Assembly: GCA_944385485.1 (NCBI GenBank)
Contig: CALWXL010000002.1
Location: forward strand, 1 to 64,000
Length of the DNA: 64,000 nt
Origin: an uncultured Oscillospiraceae bacterium
GTDB lineage: Bacteria; Bacillota; Clostridia; Oscillospirales; Oscillospiraceae
Direction of reading: 5' to 3'
The notes under the pieces were generated by a model. It saw only the letters and a list, made by a program, of their open reading frames with translations, was not told the origin of the DNA and made no database searches. Position 1 is the stretch's first letter. Each line of letters opens with the position of its first letter. Made by a program: the position numbers and the translations under genes. Positions 8,744 to 17,008 of this stretch are shown here, one piece after another.

Positions 8744-9079
8744 ATGGATAGTTTGGGGGATTACTTAAAAGAAGCTCGTATCCGACAGGGATTGAGCTTG
8801 AAAGATGTATATAGAGAAACTGGTATAAGTGATTCACGCCTGAGCCGTATTGAAAATGGAAGTACGGCCTTTGAAGTAGGCCCTTCTTTTACAAAAGCTC
8901 TGGCCAAGCTCTATAAAATTGATCTCGTAGATTTGTTAATCAACGCAGGTTATCTGGATGCCGAAGCGCTTTCCTCCTATGAACGGGTCTTTCGCAATGT
9001 AGACCTTCTTAGTGATGATGAGAGAAACCACATCCAAGAACAGATTGACCTATTCACGAAAGGGAGGAAGAACACATGA
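8744..9079 (+). CDS. XRE-family regulator, probable controller of the methyltransferase
   Basis: A 111-aa protein with an N-terminal Cro/CI helix-turn-helix (DYLKEARIRQGLSLKDVYRE, SDSRLSRIENGS) and a 45-residue helical tail. It overlaps the C5-methyltransferase start by 4 bp (ATGA). An XRE protein co-transcribed with a methyltransferase is the standard layout of restriction-modification controller proteins, which delay or balance expression; that role is inference. Typical controller proteins are about 80 aa, so this one is longer. Confidence 0.85.
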   Translation: MDSLGDYLKEARIRQGLSLKDVYRETGISDSRLSRIENGSTAFEVGPSFTKALAKLYKIDLVDLLINAGYLDAEALSSYERVFRNVDLLSDDERNHIQEQIDLFTKGRKNT

Positions 9080-10128
9080 TTTTTCGATTAGGAGAGCTAT
9101 TCTGCGGTCCGGGCGGTCTGGCCTGGGGTGCTACTCATGCGGATATTGGAGACCCTGACTTCAAGATCGTTCATGCCTGGGCCAATGACTATGATGAGAA
9201 TACCTGCCAGACTTACCGGCGTAACATCTGCCCTGATATGCCTGGGAGTGTTTATCATGGTGATGTCCGTAAACTGGACTTAACTCAATTTACCCCCATT
9301 GATGCCTTTGCCTTTGGTTTCCCTTGCAACGATTACAGCGTTGTCGGAGAACAGAAGGGCATGGATGGTGTATATGGACCCCTTTATTCATACGGTGTTA
9401 AGGTCCTCAAACTGTATAAGCCTCAATGGTTTTTGGCTGAGAATGTCGGTGGCCTGAGAAATGCCAATGACGGCAAAGCGTTCACCAAGATATTGGATGA
9501 GATGCGAGCTGCTGGATATAAGCTCTATCCGAACCTTTATAAGTTTGAAACCTATGGAGTACCCCAGGCACGGCACAGAATTATCATTGTGGGTATCCGT
9601 GATGATATTGATGTCGAGTTCAAAGTCCCTTCTAACGCACCTTATGCCCAGGTGGACAATACCTGTCGAACTGCCATTGAAGTGCCGCCGATCCCGGAAG
9701 ATGCGCCCAACAATGACCTTACAAAACAGTCTCCGACTGTTGTTGAGCGGCTTGGATATATCAAACCCGGTCAGAACGCATTTACTGCTGATCTGCCCGA
9801 ACATTTGAAGCTGAATATCAGTGGAGCAAAGATAAGCCAGATTTATAAGCGGCTTGATCCTGAGAAGCCTGCTTATACTGTAACCGGCAGCGGCGGTGGC
9901 GGTACTCATATCTACCATTGGGCCGAGCCGAGAGCGCTGACAAATCGGGAGCGCGCCAGACTGCAAACTTTCCCGGATGATTTTGTTTTTGAAGGTAGCA
10001 AGGAAAGCGTCCGTAAGCAGATTGGCATGGCCGTACCGTGCATGGGAGCGAAAATCATTTTTGAAGCTATTCTAAAGACTTTCGCGCATATCCCTTATGA
10101 ATCTATGCCCGCAAATATTGAAGAATAA
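9076..10128 (+). CDS. C5-cytosine DNA methyltransferase
   Basis: A 350-aa enzyme transferring methyl groups from S-adenosylmethionine to C5 of cytosine in a specific DNA site. Visible motifs: I LFCGPGGLAWG, IV FGFPCNDYS with the catalytic Cys84, VI AENVGG, VIII QARHRIII, IX-like RALTNRERARLQTFPDD, and X-like GMAVPCMGAKII. The target recognition region is about residues 175-290; the target sequence cannot be read from the protein. It is the modification partner of the minus-strand nuclease operon at 11494-16826, and the Vsr gene there fits, since Vsr repairs T:G mismatches from deaminated 5-methylcytosine. It has its own terminator. Confidence 0.95.
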   Translation: MIFRLGELFCGPGGLAWGATHADIGDPDFKIVHAWANDYDENTCQTYRRNICPDMPGSVYHGDVRKLDLTQFTPIDAFAFGFPCNDYSVVGEQKGMDGVYGPLYSYGVKVLKLYKPQWFLAENVGGLRNANDGKAFTKILDEMRAAGYKLYPNLYKFETYGVPQARHRIIIVGIRDDIDVEFKVPSNAPYAQVDNTCRTAIEVPPIPEDAPNNDLTKQSPTVVERLGYIKPGQNAFTADLPEHLKLNISGAKISQIYKRLDPEKPAYTVTGSGGGGTHIYHWAEPRALTNRERARLQTFPDDFVFEGSKESVRKQIGMAVPCMGAKIIFEAILKTFAHIPYESMPANIEE

Positions 10129-10136
10129 ATAGAAAA

Positions 10137-10190
10137 AGCCGCCGAGATAATGGTTTGCTCCATTGTCTCGGCGGCTCTTTTCGTTTTTGA
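10137..10190 (+). terminator. Rho-independent terminator after methyltransferase
   Basis: AGCCGCCGAGA pairs with TCTCGGCGGCT, with an inner ATGG/CCAT stem, followed by CTTTTCGTTTTT. Confidence 0.88.
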
Positions 10191-10253
10191 CAAGTCTATC
10201 AAACACCATAGAAACGATGGAACTGCCATCAGAATTTATTACTACAATAGCAT

Positions 10254-10287
10254 TGATTTCTTGCTACAATATGGTATAATGTAGCAA
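10254..10287 (+). promoter_or_regulatory. Extended -10 promoter inside a palindromic operator
   Basis: TGGTATAAT (extended -10, TATAAT at 10275-10280) with a weak TTGATT -35 (10254-10259). The promoter core is enclosed by the inverted repeat TTGCTACA / TGTAGCAA (10261-10268 and 10280-10287). This placement predicts repression by a dimer, probably the HTH protein encoded next. Confidence 0.75.
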
Positions 10288-10303
10288 GAAAAGAGGTGGT
10301 GGT

Positions 10304-10786
10304 TTGAAAACATACACGGTGAAGGAGGTTTCCAAATTACTGAATGTGAGCCAAGAGACCGTTAGACGATGGATACGGGACAAAAAGCTGAACGCACAAA
10401 AATCATCCAATAAAAGCGGAAATAAAATACTCGAAAGTGAACTTGCAGCGTTTTTGAAATCCTCACCGGCTTATGCGGCAAGCCTATCTTCTCTCCTGTT
10501 GGGAGGTTTGGGAGCTTCAGCGGTAATGTTGGCCACTTATGCAACTGGAAAGGCAATAGAAAGCAATGCGCTTAAAAATACAAAGGTTGATGGTGATACA
10601 GTCGTAAGCCTGCTCCAGTCGGAAATCGCTTCGCATGAAATGCTTGTTAAGCATAAACAGGAAAATATTCAACAAATCCAACAAGAAATTGCGGCAGAAC
10701 AGAAGCGAATAAGGGAATTAAAGGCGCTCCTTTCAAGTATAGAAAAAGCGCCCTCACAAATTGGAGGTGATTCAACAAATGGCTAA
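10304..10786 (+). CDS. Excisionase-like HTH protein with membrane segment and coiled coil, function unknown
   Basis: A 160-aa protein starting with TTG at 10304 (AAGAGGTGG upstream). Residues 1-55 form a MerR/excisionase-type helix-turn-helix (YTVKEVSKLLNVSQETVRRWI). Residues 60-90 contain a hydrophobic stretch (LSSLLLGGLGASAVMLATYA) that could be a membrane helix. Residues 100-150 are a predicted coiled coil (QENIQQIQQEIAAEQKRIREL). A DNA-binding domain tethered to a membrane helix is unusual. It overlaps the next gene by 8 bp and heads a three-gene operon lying between the modification and restriction parts of the island. No specific family was recognised beyond the HTH. Confidence 0.75.
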   Translation: MKTYTVKEVSKLLNVSQETVRRWIRDKKLNAQKSSNKSGNKILESELAAFLKSSPAYAASLSSLLLGGLGASAVMLATYATGKAIESNALKNTKVDGDTVVSLLQSEIASHEMLVKHKQENIQQIQQEIAAEQKRIRELKALLSSIEKAPSQIGGDSTNG

Positions 10787-11144
10787 AGATTGGGAGTACG
10801 CACAAGTGACAAAGTGGATCGCGGAGCATGGCGGTCCTCAAAAGGCTCTTGAAGGAGTAAAGAACTACTATATGAAACAGGGGTTTAGCAAGGGGGCGGC
10901 CTCTAAAAATCCTGTGATCATTTTAGTAGGCGTATCGTGTTTAGTGGCTGGTGCTGTGGGTAAGAGCGTTTATGATGGTTTCATGGAAAGAAGGTCTCTG
11001 AAGGCTAAGAACGATGCCATGGAGCTGGCTCATGTGAAAAAGGCAGAGGAAGAATTGGAAGCGGCCATGAAGCAGGACGCTGCGGGAGAAATAAAAACGG
11101 AGGATTCTCCGCCGCCCAAAGCCGAAGATACAATATCTGATTAG
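10779..11144 (+). CDS. Unknown single-pass membrane protein
   Basis: A 121-aa protein starting at 10779, set by GGAGGTG 9 nt upstream; an in-frame start at 10761 overlaps that ribosome site. Residues 1-40 are helical and polar with an HGGPQKALEGVKNYYMKQG segment. Residues 48-67 (NPVIILVGVSCLVAGAVGKS) form one membrane helix, and the rest is a charged helical tail (KKAEEELEAAMKQDA) ending in a proline/acidic stretch. It shares with the upstream protein the helix-plus-charged-tail layout, suggesting that the two interact at the membrane. Family unknown. Confidence 0.72.
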   Translation: MAKDWEYAQVTKWIAEHGGPQKALEGVKNYYMKQGFSKGAASKNPVIILVGVSCLVAGAVGKSVYDGFMERRSLKAKNDAMELAHVKKAEEELEAAMKQDAAGEIKTEDSPPPKAEDTISD

Positions 11145-11156
11145 GAGGTAACCAAT

Positions 11157-11339
11157 ATGCAGATGTGTCCTGATTGTGAGCGTGTTTATGACGAATCTGA
11201 GTACGGCCAGTGTCCATATTGCCATCCTTACGACGATGATGATGGCAGAGAGCGTACTGTAATCGTCTATGACAGGGATGAAGGCCGAGCAAAATATGTC
11301 CCTGAATCTGAGGCTGAAAAATACAATTATAAGGATTAA
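11157..11339 (+). CDS. Small zinc-ribbon protein
   Basis: A 60-aa acidic protein beginning MQMCPDCERVYDESEYGQCPYC: two CPxC knuckles 16 residues apart make a treble-clef or zinc-ribbon-like site. The acidic linker DDDDGRERTVIVYDRDEG follows. The ribosome site AGGAGG lies 7 nt before the ATG. It is the last gene of the unknown operon; function unknown. Confidence 0.75.
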   Translation: MQMCPDCERVYDESEYGQCPYCHPYDDDDGRERTVIVYDRDEGRAKYVPESEAEKYNYKD

Positions 11340-11420
11340 GAAAACAGTCTTAATTTCTTTTGAATGTCTACAATACCCGGCCTACACGAAACGAAAGTAT
11401 TTGAGTTTCATAAAATTAAC

Positions 11421-11463
11421 GCGCCTCACTGCTGGCAAAATGTCCGCGGTGAGGCGCTTTTTC
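11421..11463. terminator. Bidirectional terminator between convergent operons
   Basis: GCGCCTCAC / GTGAGGCGC (11421-11429 with 11449-11457) followed by TTTTTC on the plus strand. It separates the plus-strand unknown operon from the minus-strand nuclease operon. Confidence 0.8.
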
Positions 11464-11493
11464 GTATTTTGAAGGTCTCTACTCTTTGTGTTT

Positions 11494-12459
11494 TTAAGGT
11501 GAAAAGTCCATATAATATGTTTCTTCATCGAGTTTTATAAAGATAACATCTGTTCTTCCATACCTGTCGAGATCTTCCCTTGTCACAAAATCGCCATTTG
11601 CCAGTCCCAGGCGATTGCGGAAATATTCTCCCAAATCGCTGTTCCTGGCTGGAGTAGTGATGGCCTTGTTATTCTGTTGTTCAATACGCAGAATCAACTG
11701 GTGGCGGTCATCTGTAATCGCCGTGAAGTGCCTCTTTTCAAGCGGGAAAAATCCACTTCTGGCAATCTTGGTAGGCAAAGGAATGTATGCCTCGTTCGGA
11801 TTTCGCCCTGGCCGCTGCCCCCAGTTTAAGCCGGATCGAGTGCCTGGTTCTCCGGTTCGCGTTATCAAACTAAGAGTAATTGTCTCATAGCGTTCCTGGG
11901 CAACATCAATTCCTTCAATCAGAGCATTTTCACGATCAAGGACAGGATGGGTGGGGTGAATCTGCACATATTCTTCTATTTCAGCGTGATGGGCATAGAT
12001 GCTACGGTCTATCAAAGACTGATAGTAGTTCATGGCAGCTTCAGGATCGCAGTTAATCACAATCTCCTGCCGGTGATGTCCGACAAAAGAGCTTTGAACA
12101 AAATTTGCGGACCCAGTAAAAGCGATTTGAGGCACACCATCTTTTGCCCATATAAATAAATTTGAATGGACAGCTGGAGGGTCGTAGATATAGCTACACT
12201 CCAATTTTTCGATTTCCTGCGGTTTATCATCACGGATCAGCTGGACAAAACCTTCATGTACGCTGACGCTGATGCCGTCAAATGGGACCATGCCTACCAT
12301 CAATGAGATTTTTATTGGCGAGTGGGTTTTATGGTATAGGTTTTTTATGTACCAGGACAGCATAGTTGGGGTAGCATATCCTGATATGATATAAAGTTCA
12401 TTAACATCCATTTCCAGGGGGTCAAACAGTACAGATTTCGCTATATCAGTAGTAATCAT
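11494..12459 (-). CDS. NgoFVII-like PLD-fold restriction protein with B3-like domain, altered HxK motif
   Basis: A 321-aa protein. Residues 1-170 resemble the phospholipase-D nuclease domain of NgoFVII/NgoAVII/BfiI enzymes, including AFTGSANFVQSSF. The C-terminal 130 residues (GLNWGQRPGRNPNEAYIPLP ... DVIFIKLDEETYYMDF) resemble the B3-like DNA-recognition domain of R.NgoAVII and BfiI. The position of the catalytic HxK reads VHSNLFIW, so the lysine is replaced by asparagine, whereas the second PLD protein of the island has HGK. This copy may be catalytically weak, or a specificity or partner subunit. AAAGGAGGG lies before the ATG. It is the last gene of the minus-strand nuclease operon. Confidence 0.83.
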   Translation of the reverse strand: MITTDIAKSVLFDPLEMDVNELYIISGYATPTMLSWYIKNLYHKTHSPIKISLMVGMVPFDGISVSVHEGFVQLIRDDKPQEIEKLECSYIYDPPAVHSNLFIWAKDGVPQIAFTGSANFVQSSFVGHHRQEIVINCDPEAAMNYYQSLIDRSIYAHHAEIEEYVQIHPTHPVLDRENALIEGIDVAQERYETITLSLITRTGEPGTRSGLNWGQRPGRNPNEAYIPLPTKIARSGFFPLEKRHFTAITDDRHQLILRIEQQNNKAITTPARNSDLGEYFRNRLGLANGDFVTREDLDRYGRTDVIFIKLDEETYYMDFSP

Positions 12460-12516
12460 GCTGTAAAGGCCCTCCTTTCAATAGAACTTACGACGGTAAT
12501 GTAAGATCGTCTTTTG

Positions 12517-13323
12517 TTATTTCCCCAGCAGCGTTTTGAACCAGGCTGCAATCGCAGAGATTACACTGGTTTCTTGACCACCAGACAGGTTTTCACTCTT
12601 GGCCGCCACTTTGATCTTCTCCGGTTGTGATGCCGCGAGAATTTGTGCGGTGGTCTGCCCGGTATAAGGATTATGGAAATTATCTGTAAGTGACTTCGGC
12701 GGCTCCTGCTCGGTGAGGTATGCCACAAGATGGTTCAAATGCTTGTATAAATCACGAAATTGGATGCCATAGTTATCTGCCTGAAGAACAGTGTGTGTGC
12801 CAGGAAGCATATCGCCCTTTCGTAACACATGGGTTATCTGACAGCCTGCTCGAAGTTTTTTTAGCGATACAGCTCCCTCATAGCTGACGCGCCCCGTGGG
12901 GCGATCTGTGGCTCGGTCCCAATCCACGGAAAACATCGCATAAAGATGTGATAGGTTGTTGTCCCGCTGTCGGAAATTCAGTTTGTTCCATTCAATCAGC
13001 ATCCAGTGCCCGCCTTTTCGGGTTCCCTTTACATCAATTCGCCATCCATTGATAACGGCATCTTGGTTGTCCCATTGTCCGCGCGGATAATAGTTGAAAT
13101 CCAGCGGCACATCAATTCCATAGTTTTCCTTCATCATTTTGCTGAATGCCACTTCTGCGATCTTCCCGATTAAGTTGTCTCTCGCAATTTCACGAGTGCT
13201 TCGTGCTTTGGTACTGCGCTGGCCGAACTCAATAGCCTGTTGATTCGGCGCACTTCTTTGAGAAAACTCTATGCACCGCGCCAATTCGTCCTGAGAGAGC
13301 CGGATATTTTTTACATCTAACAT
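12517..13323 (-). CDS. PD-(D/E)XK-like nuclease candidate in restriction operon
   Basis: A 268-aa protein with no family recognised with certainty. A PD-(D/E)XK-like core is visible: helix with glutamate DNLIGKIAEVAFSKM (about residues 50-64), then a strand pair with NGWRIDVKGTRKGGHW (about 92-107), where D and K of IDVK would be the metal and catalytic residues. The C-terminal 60 residues are polar and end in an amphipathic AIAAWFKTLLGK helix. It overlaps the vsr stop by 7 bp, so it is translated with the operon. It may be an additional nuclease or a structural subunit; not proven by sequence alone. Confidence 0.62.
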   Translation of the reverse strand: MLDVKNIRLSQDELARCIEFSQRSAPNQQAIEFGQRSTKARSTREIARDNLIGKIAEVAFSKMMKENYGIDVPLDFNYYPRGQWDNQDAVINGWRIDVKGTRKGGHWMLIEWNKLNFRQRDNNLSHLYAMFSVDWDRATDRPTGRVSYEGAVSLKKLRAGCQITHVLRKGDMLPGTHTVLQADNYGIQFRDLYKHLNHLVAYLTEQEPPKSLTDNFHNPYTGQTTAQILAASQPEKIKVAAKSENLSGGQETSVISAIAAWFKTLLGK

Positions 13324-13790
13324 ACATCATGCGGCATATCATCACCATTCTGTGATATGCCAGCTCCCTCCTTCCTTTCGGCAGATGCAATAGCTTGTTT
13401 TACAGCCTCTACACATTCATCGAGGTGCTTTTTGATTTGCCATTCCCAAAAACGGAGGACAGTCCATCCAGCTTCCTGGAGCTGGTGTGTGACGGCCTTA
13501 TCTCTTTCCATGTTTCGCTCAATTTTGGGAACCCAATATTCGCGGTTGGACTTAATGCGCTGATTACGAATTTCCCAATCGTAGCCATGCCAAAAATCTG
13601 AATCGCAGAAAACAGCGATCTGGTATTTGGTAATTGCTATGTCTGGCTTTCCTGGCAGTTTCTTATAGTTTTTCCGATACCGAATACCTGATTGCCAGAG
13701 TGCTTTCCTCAGACGCAGTTCAATGCTTGTGTCCTTGCTCTTGATTGCCTGCATATTCTTCCGGCGTTGTTCCGGGGTTAAATCATCCAT
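13317..13790 (-). CDS. vsr: Very short patch repair endonuclease
   Basis: A 157-aa protein with clear Vsr features: N-terminal LTPEQRRKNMQAIKSKDTSIE, LPGKPDIAITKYQIAVFCDS, DFWHG, PKIERNMERD and GWTVLRFWEW. Vsr nicks 5' of the T in T:G mismatches that arise by deamination of 5-methylcytosine, protecting sites of the cognate C5 methyltransferase (9076-10128). The ATG at 13790 gives the usual family N-terminus; an in-frame TTG at 13808 is the alternative. It lies 10 nt after the Z1 ATPase stop codon. Confidence 0.95.
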   Translation of the reverse strand: MDDLTPEQRRKNMQAIKSKDTSIELRLRKALWQSGIRYRKNYKKLPGKPDIAITKYQIAVFCDSDFWHGYDWEIRNQRIKSNREYWVPKIERNMERDKAVTHQLQEAGWTVLRFWEWQIKKHLDECVEAVKQAIASAERKEGAGISQNGDDMPHDVC

Positions 13791-13800
13791 GATTGCACAC

Positions 13801-15663
13801 TTAATCAAAGGATTCTTCGTCAGAATCCTTTACATCGTAATAGACAATGTTGCTGGGGAGCTTTATGTTAGGAATCCAAAGCTCTTTCCCGTCCCAGCCC
13901 TTGCGTCCGGTTACTTTATACATGGTCAGCACAACACGGTCTGTAAAAGAACCGCCAAGGCTCCAATCGTTAGGGGACAGCAGTGCGCCGGTTCCTTTTG
14001 CGACATCTCTATTTCTACGGACAATCAAAATGCCTTGAGCAGAGGGTTTATCAGCAAGCATCGTATCAAGAACGGAAACAAAGCTGGATACATCAAAGTC
14101 ATCATCAGAGGTTATTCGGCTGAATATTTCCTTCATCAACCGCAGGCTTACTTGATAAGACGGCTCTTTCTCATCAAAGGAAGCCAAGAGTTTGTCCAGG
14201 TCCTCAATGGTGTTGTTGCCAGGGTTGAACGGATAGTAATTTGTCCCGCCAGAAATCGTAAAGACTTTTTTGTTGTCAAGCACAGCTCCGCGAGTGGGAT
14301 TGAGGCCGTCTGGATAGTAAATCTTAATGTTTTCGGTGCCTCTCTCAACCTGAGCAATAATAGAATTATTGGTTGCGTTTATATCGGAGAACAGTTTGTA
14401 AAGCGGCTCATCAATATAAACTTTCATCATGCCGGGATCTCGGTCATAGCCAAACATTCGGCTGTGCTGCCACATGGTATCCGCCTGCGGCTTTTTGCTG
14501 GTGCGGGTGTAATAGATCGTATGCAAAGCGGGAAATGTAACTCCGCGCCCCAGGGTATTGCCGCCGATCACAATATTTGAACCGGAAGAATATTCCGAGC
14601 TGTCTACATCATGCTTCCCATTCATTACCAGAACCTTGACGGCATGACTTTCCAATAGATTCTTTGCAGCTGCGAAAATGGCTTCAAAGTCGGCTTTCGA
14701 CGATTTCTCCGGGTGAAGCTCGTCATAAGCGTTATGCAGTTCCGTCCGAAACTCATCGTCGATATGATTCAGACACCAGGAAAGCTCCCCCTGCATGGCT
14801 TTTTCGTATCGTCCATGAACGGCCTGTCTGACACTTGGATGAATCAAGCAGTTACAGACTTTCCCGCCGGAAGCAAGAATTTGTCCGGACACAGCGAGAT
14901 GGTGGATTGCTACGCTGCGCTCAGGCCGGGTGGTCTTTTCAAGAAATGCGATGCAGTCCGCCGTTTTGTTTTTGGGGAAGAAGAAATCCCCGCCCAGGTA
15001 TCCGTCACCTGGTTCAAAGTAATGGGTGAAATATGGATGCCAGCCCGAAGCCATAGTCTGAAGGAAAATTGCCTGCGGCGTTCCTGTGACTTGGAGATAA
15101 ATACTGCTGGACGCTCCATTTTTGATGGAATCCAAATACTTGTTGATGGAGGACTGCCGTCCCTTATTGACAAGCGTATTCAGAGAGGCAGCGTCTGCCT
15201 CATCATCAATGATAAACAAGGGATTACCCTTCATAAATCCGGTGGAAGCAAAGACATTTGCCCAGAGCCTGAGAACACGGTAATTCTTTTTGAGTACAAT
15301 GATGGCAGGCTCCATAAGGCTGTTCTGAATAAACAGTCCAGAATCATTTTCGCCGCACACACAAAAGCCCGTCAGGTCGGCTTTGACACGATCCAGCGTT
15401 TGCTGCTGTAAGACCACATTATCTGTGGTTAGAAGAACAAATGCAGGGAAACCAAGATCAGCCGCCTTGCACATAATTCCAAACATCTGCCCGGTTTTTC
15501 CTGACTGGACATTGCCAAACAAAAGACCGATTTCGTGGCTACAAAATGAAAAGTTCTTAAGGTGCTGTGAGCCGACAGCTTCAGCAGTTTTAGAGATTGA
15601 TTCTGCCAGCTTGGGATTGCCACGATCAGTAATGGTTTTCAAATAGGTTTTCAAATACTGCAT
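13801..15663 (-). CDS. Z1-domain SF2 ATPase of restriction system
   Basis: A 620-aa protein with helicase-type motifs: Walker A FGNVQSGKTGQM (about residues 49-60), DEAD-like LFIIDDEADAAS (about 145), motif III QVTGTPQAIFLQ, then a Z1 domain and a motif V/VI-like region NIVIGGNTLGRGVTFP and DTMWQHSRMFGY. Z1 ATPases are the N-proteins of the CglI and NgoAVII systems, which need ATP hydrolysis and an N-R complex to cut DNA. Its ATG overlaps the stop of the upstream PLD gene by one base (TAATG), indicating tight coupling and probably a fixed subunit ratio. It likely translocates or signals for the PLD nuclease; this follows from the family. Confidence 0.9.
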   Translation of the reverse strand: MQYLKTYLKTITDRGNPKLAESISKTAEAVGSQHLKNFSFCSHEIGLLFGNVQSGKTGQMFGIMCKAADLGFPAFVLLTTDNVVLQQQTLDRVKADLTGFCVCGENDSGLFIQNSLMEPAIIVLKKNYRVLRLWANVFASTGFMKGNPLFIIDDEADAASLNTLVNKGRQSSINKYLDSIKNGASSSIYLQVTGTPQAIFLQTMASGWHPYFTHYFEPGDGYLGGDFFFPKNKTADCIAFLEKTTRPERSVAIHHLAVSGQILASGGKVCNCLIHPSVRQAVHGRYEKAMQGELSWCLNHIDDEFRTELHNAYDELHPEKSSKADFEAIFAAAKNLLESHAVKVLVMNGKHDVDSSEYSSGSNIVIGGNTLGRGVTFPALHTIYYTRTSKKPQADTMWQHSRMFGYDRDPGMMKVYIDEPLYKLFSDINATNNSIIAQVERGTENIKIYYPDGLNPTRGAVLDNKKVFTISGGTNYYPFNPGNNTIEDLDKLLASFDEKEPSYQVSLRLMKEIFSRITSDDDFDVSSFVSVLDTMLADKPSAQGILIVRRNRDVAKGTGALLSPNDWSLGGSFTDRVVLTMYKVTGRKGWDGKELWIPNIKLPSNIVYYDVKDSDEESFD

Positions 15664-16826
15664 TACGCTTCATCCCCCTCGTCCTGTGAAGCTGCCTCAA
15701 ATGAAAGAATCCATACATCCAGCATATTGCCTTCTTCATCTTCCATTTTTTGATTGGTCTTGGTCAGCACCAGAGTGTTACAGCCGTATGCGGCCAGCAT
15801 TTCTTTTGTAATCATGCCGGTGCGATCAACATCAAGCTGTGTATCATTTACTGGTGTCACCAAACCGGCAGCGGCCAATCGGCCCTTGATCCAACGCCCC
15901 AAAATCAGTTCATCGCCTACCGCACTAAACTGCTTATTGCCGTCGCTGGTTGTATGGGCCTTAAAAGTGTAGCCGTCATCGGTAATGACATAAAATGCAA
16001 CATTCTTTTCGGGATACCCTGGAAGCAGAGTGATTTTTTTGCTGACAGTAAATTGGGTTTCGTACCAGTCACGGGATTTTCTGGCACTTCGGGGAGCAGC
16101 ATAGCTTACATTCAGATTAGATTTTGTGTAATGTTTTCCATCATCCATGTGACGCTCGGCGTAGGCCGGAACTTTGATTGGCAGGATAAAAGAAATATCC
16201 GTTTTGTGTTTTTCAAACAGCTCCACCTGTGTCTGCGGAAGCTGATCTACAGTATCGACGCCAGTCAAAGAAACATTGACCTCTCGGATAAGGGTCATGC
16301 CTGTAATTTCGTCAATTCGGGCAGAACAAGCAGGGCTGGCCAGCTTGCGAATAAGCGTGGCAATTTCGTCGCATTCCGACTGCTCAACAGTAACGGCGGA
16401 TACTTCATACTGACGGAGGTTGGTGGCCTCTTGTTTGATAACCCCCAGGTTAGCAGAACCAACAATAGCAGATCTCACTTGCTGGTCCCTATAAAAAGCA
16501 TAAAGTTTTCCGTGGTACTTGAATGCTCGAACCATACGGATTTCACCAATGCCAGCAGCTACCCACTTTTGGTTAATGGCAACTGCGGTATGATACATTG
16601 CTTCCGGCATTCCCTCAACAAAGTACATTCCGATTGTCAGAATGACATGATGAATTTGCTGTTCAGTTACAATGCGATCAATTTCTTCCAGCGATGCCTT
16701 AGAAACATAGCCCACTGCGATTTCAATGGCATCTGAATTGGCGATTTCTTCTTTGAGCTGATTGGAAACCGTTTCCTGACCTTCTTCGGTTCCCAAAGGA
16801 AGAATGTTTGAGTATAAAAGGTTCAT
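15663..16826 (-). CDS. PLD-fold restriction nuclease with intact HxK motif
   Basis: A 387-aa protein, first gene of the minus-strand operon. The PLD-type active site is KYHGKLYAFYRD plus AIVGSANLG (about residues 100-127): H, K and the GSxN motif are intact. PLD nucleases of this group (BfiI, NgoFVII, R.CglI) dimerise to build one active site and need no metal. The C-terminal half, with PGYPEKNVAFYVITDDGYTF and ELILGRWIKGRLAAAG, is a separate domain that probably reads DNA or binds the Z1 ATPase. AAGGAGG lies 6-7 nt before the ATG. Translation is coupled to the Z1 ATPase, so this is the best candidate for the catalytic R subunit. Confidence 0.85.
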   Translation of the reverse strand: MNLLYSNILPLGTEEGQETVSNQLKEEIANSDAIEIAVGYVSKASLEEIDRIVTEQQIHHVILTIGMYFVEGMPEAMYHTAVAINQKWVAAGIGEIRMVRAFKYHGKLYAFYRDQQVRSAIVGSANLGVIKQEATNLRQYEVSAVTVEQSECDEIATLIRKLASPACSARIDEITGMTLIREVNVSLTGVDTVDQLPQTQVELFEKHKTDISFILPIKVPAYAERHMDDGKHYTKSNLNVSYAAPRSARKSRDWYETQFTVSKKITLLPGYPEKNVAFYVITDDGYTFKAHTTSDGNKQFSAVGDELILGRWIKGRLAAAGLVTPVNDTQLDVDRTGMITKEMLAAYGCNTLVLTKTNQKMEDEEGNMLDVWILSFEAASQDEGDEA

Positions 16827-17008
16827 ACCTGGACCTCCTTATAGTTGTTGGGCATTAGAGACTGCTATTCTTGCAACTCTAAAATGGTAGGGATTGACGG
16901 CTTTGTATTGCATTAATCCCCGCCAAAATTAAACGGCATTTCCATCGCCGTATCGCTCGAAAAATGGGAAGTTGTCTTGCCCTTTTCGGACAATGACAAA
17001 CCATTATC

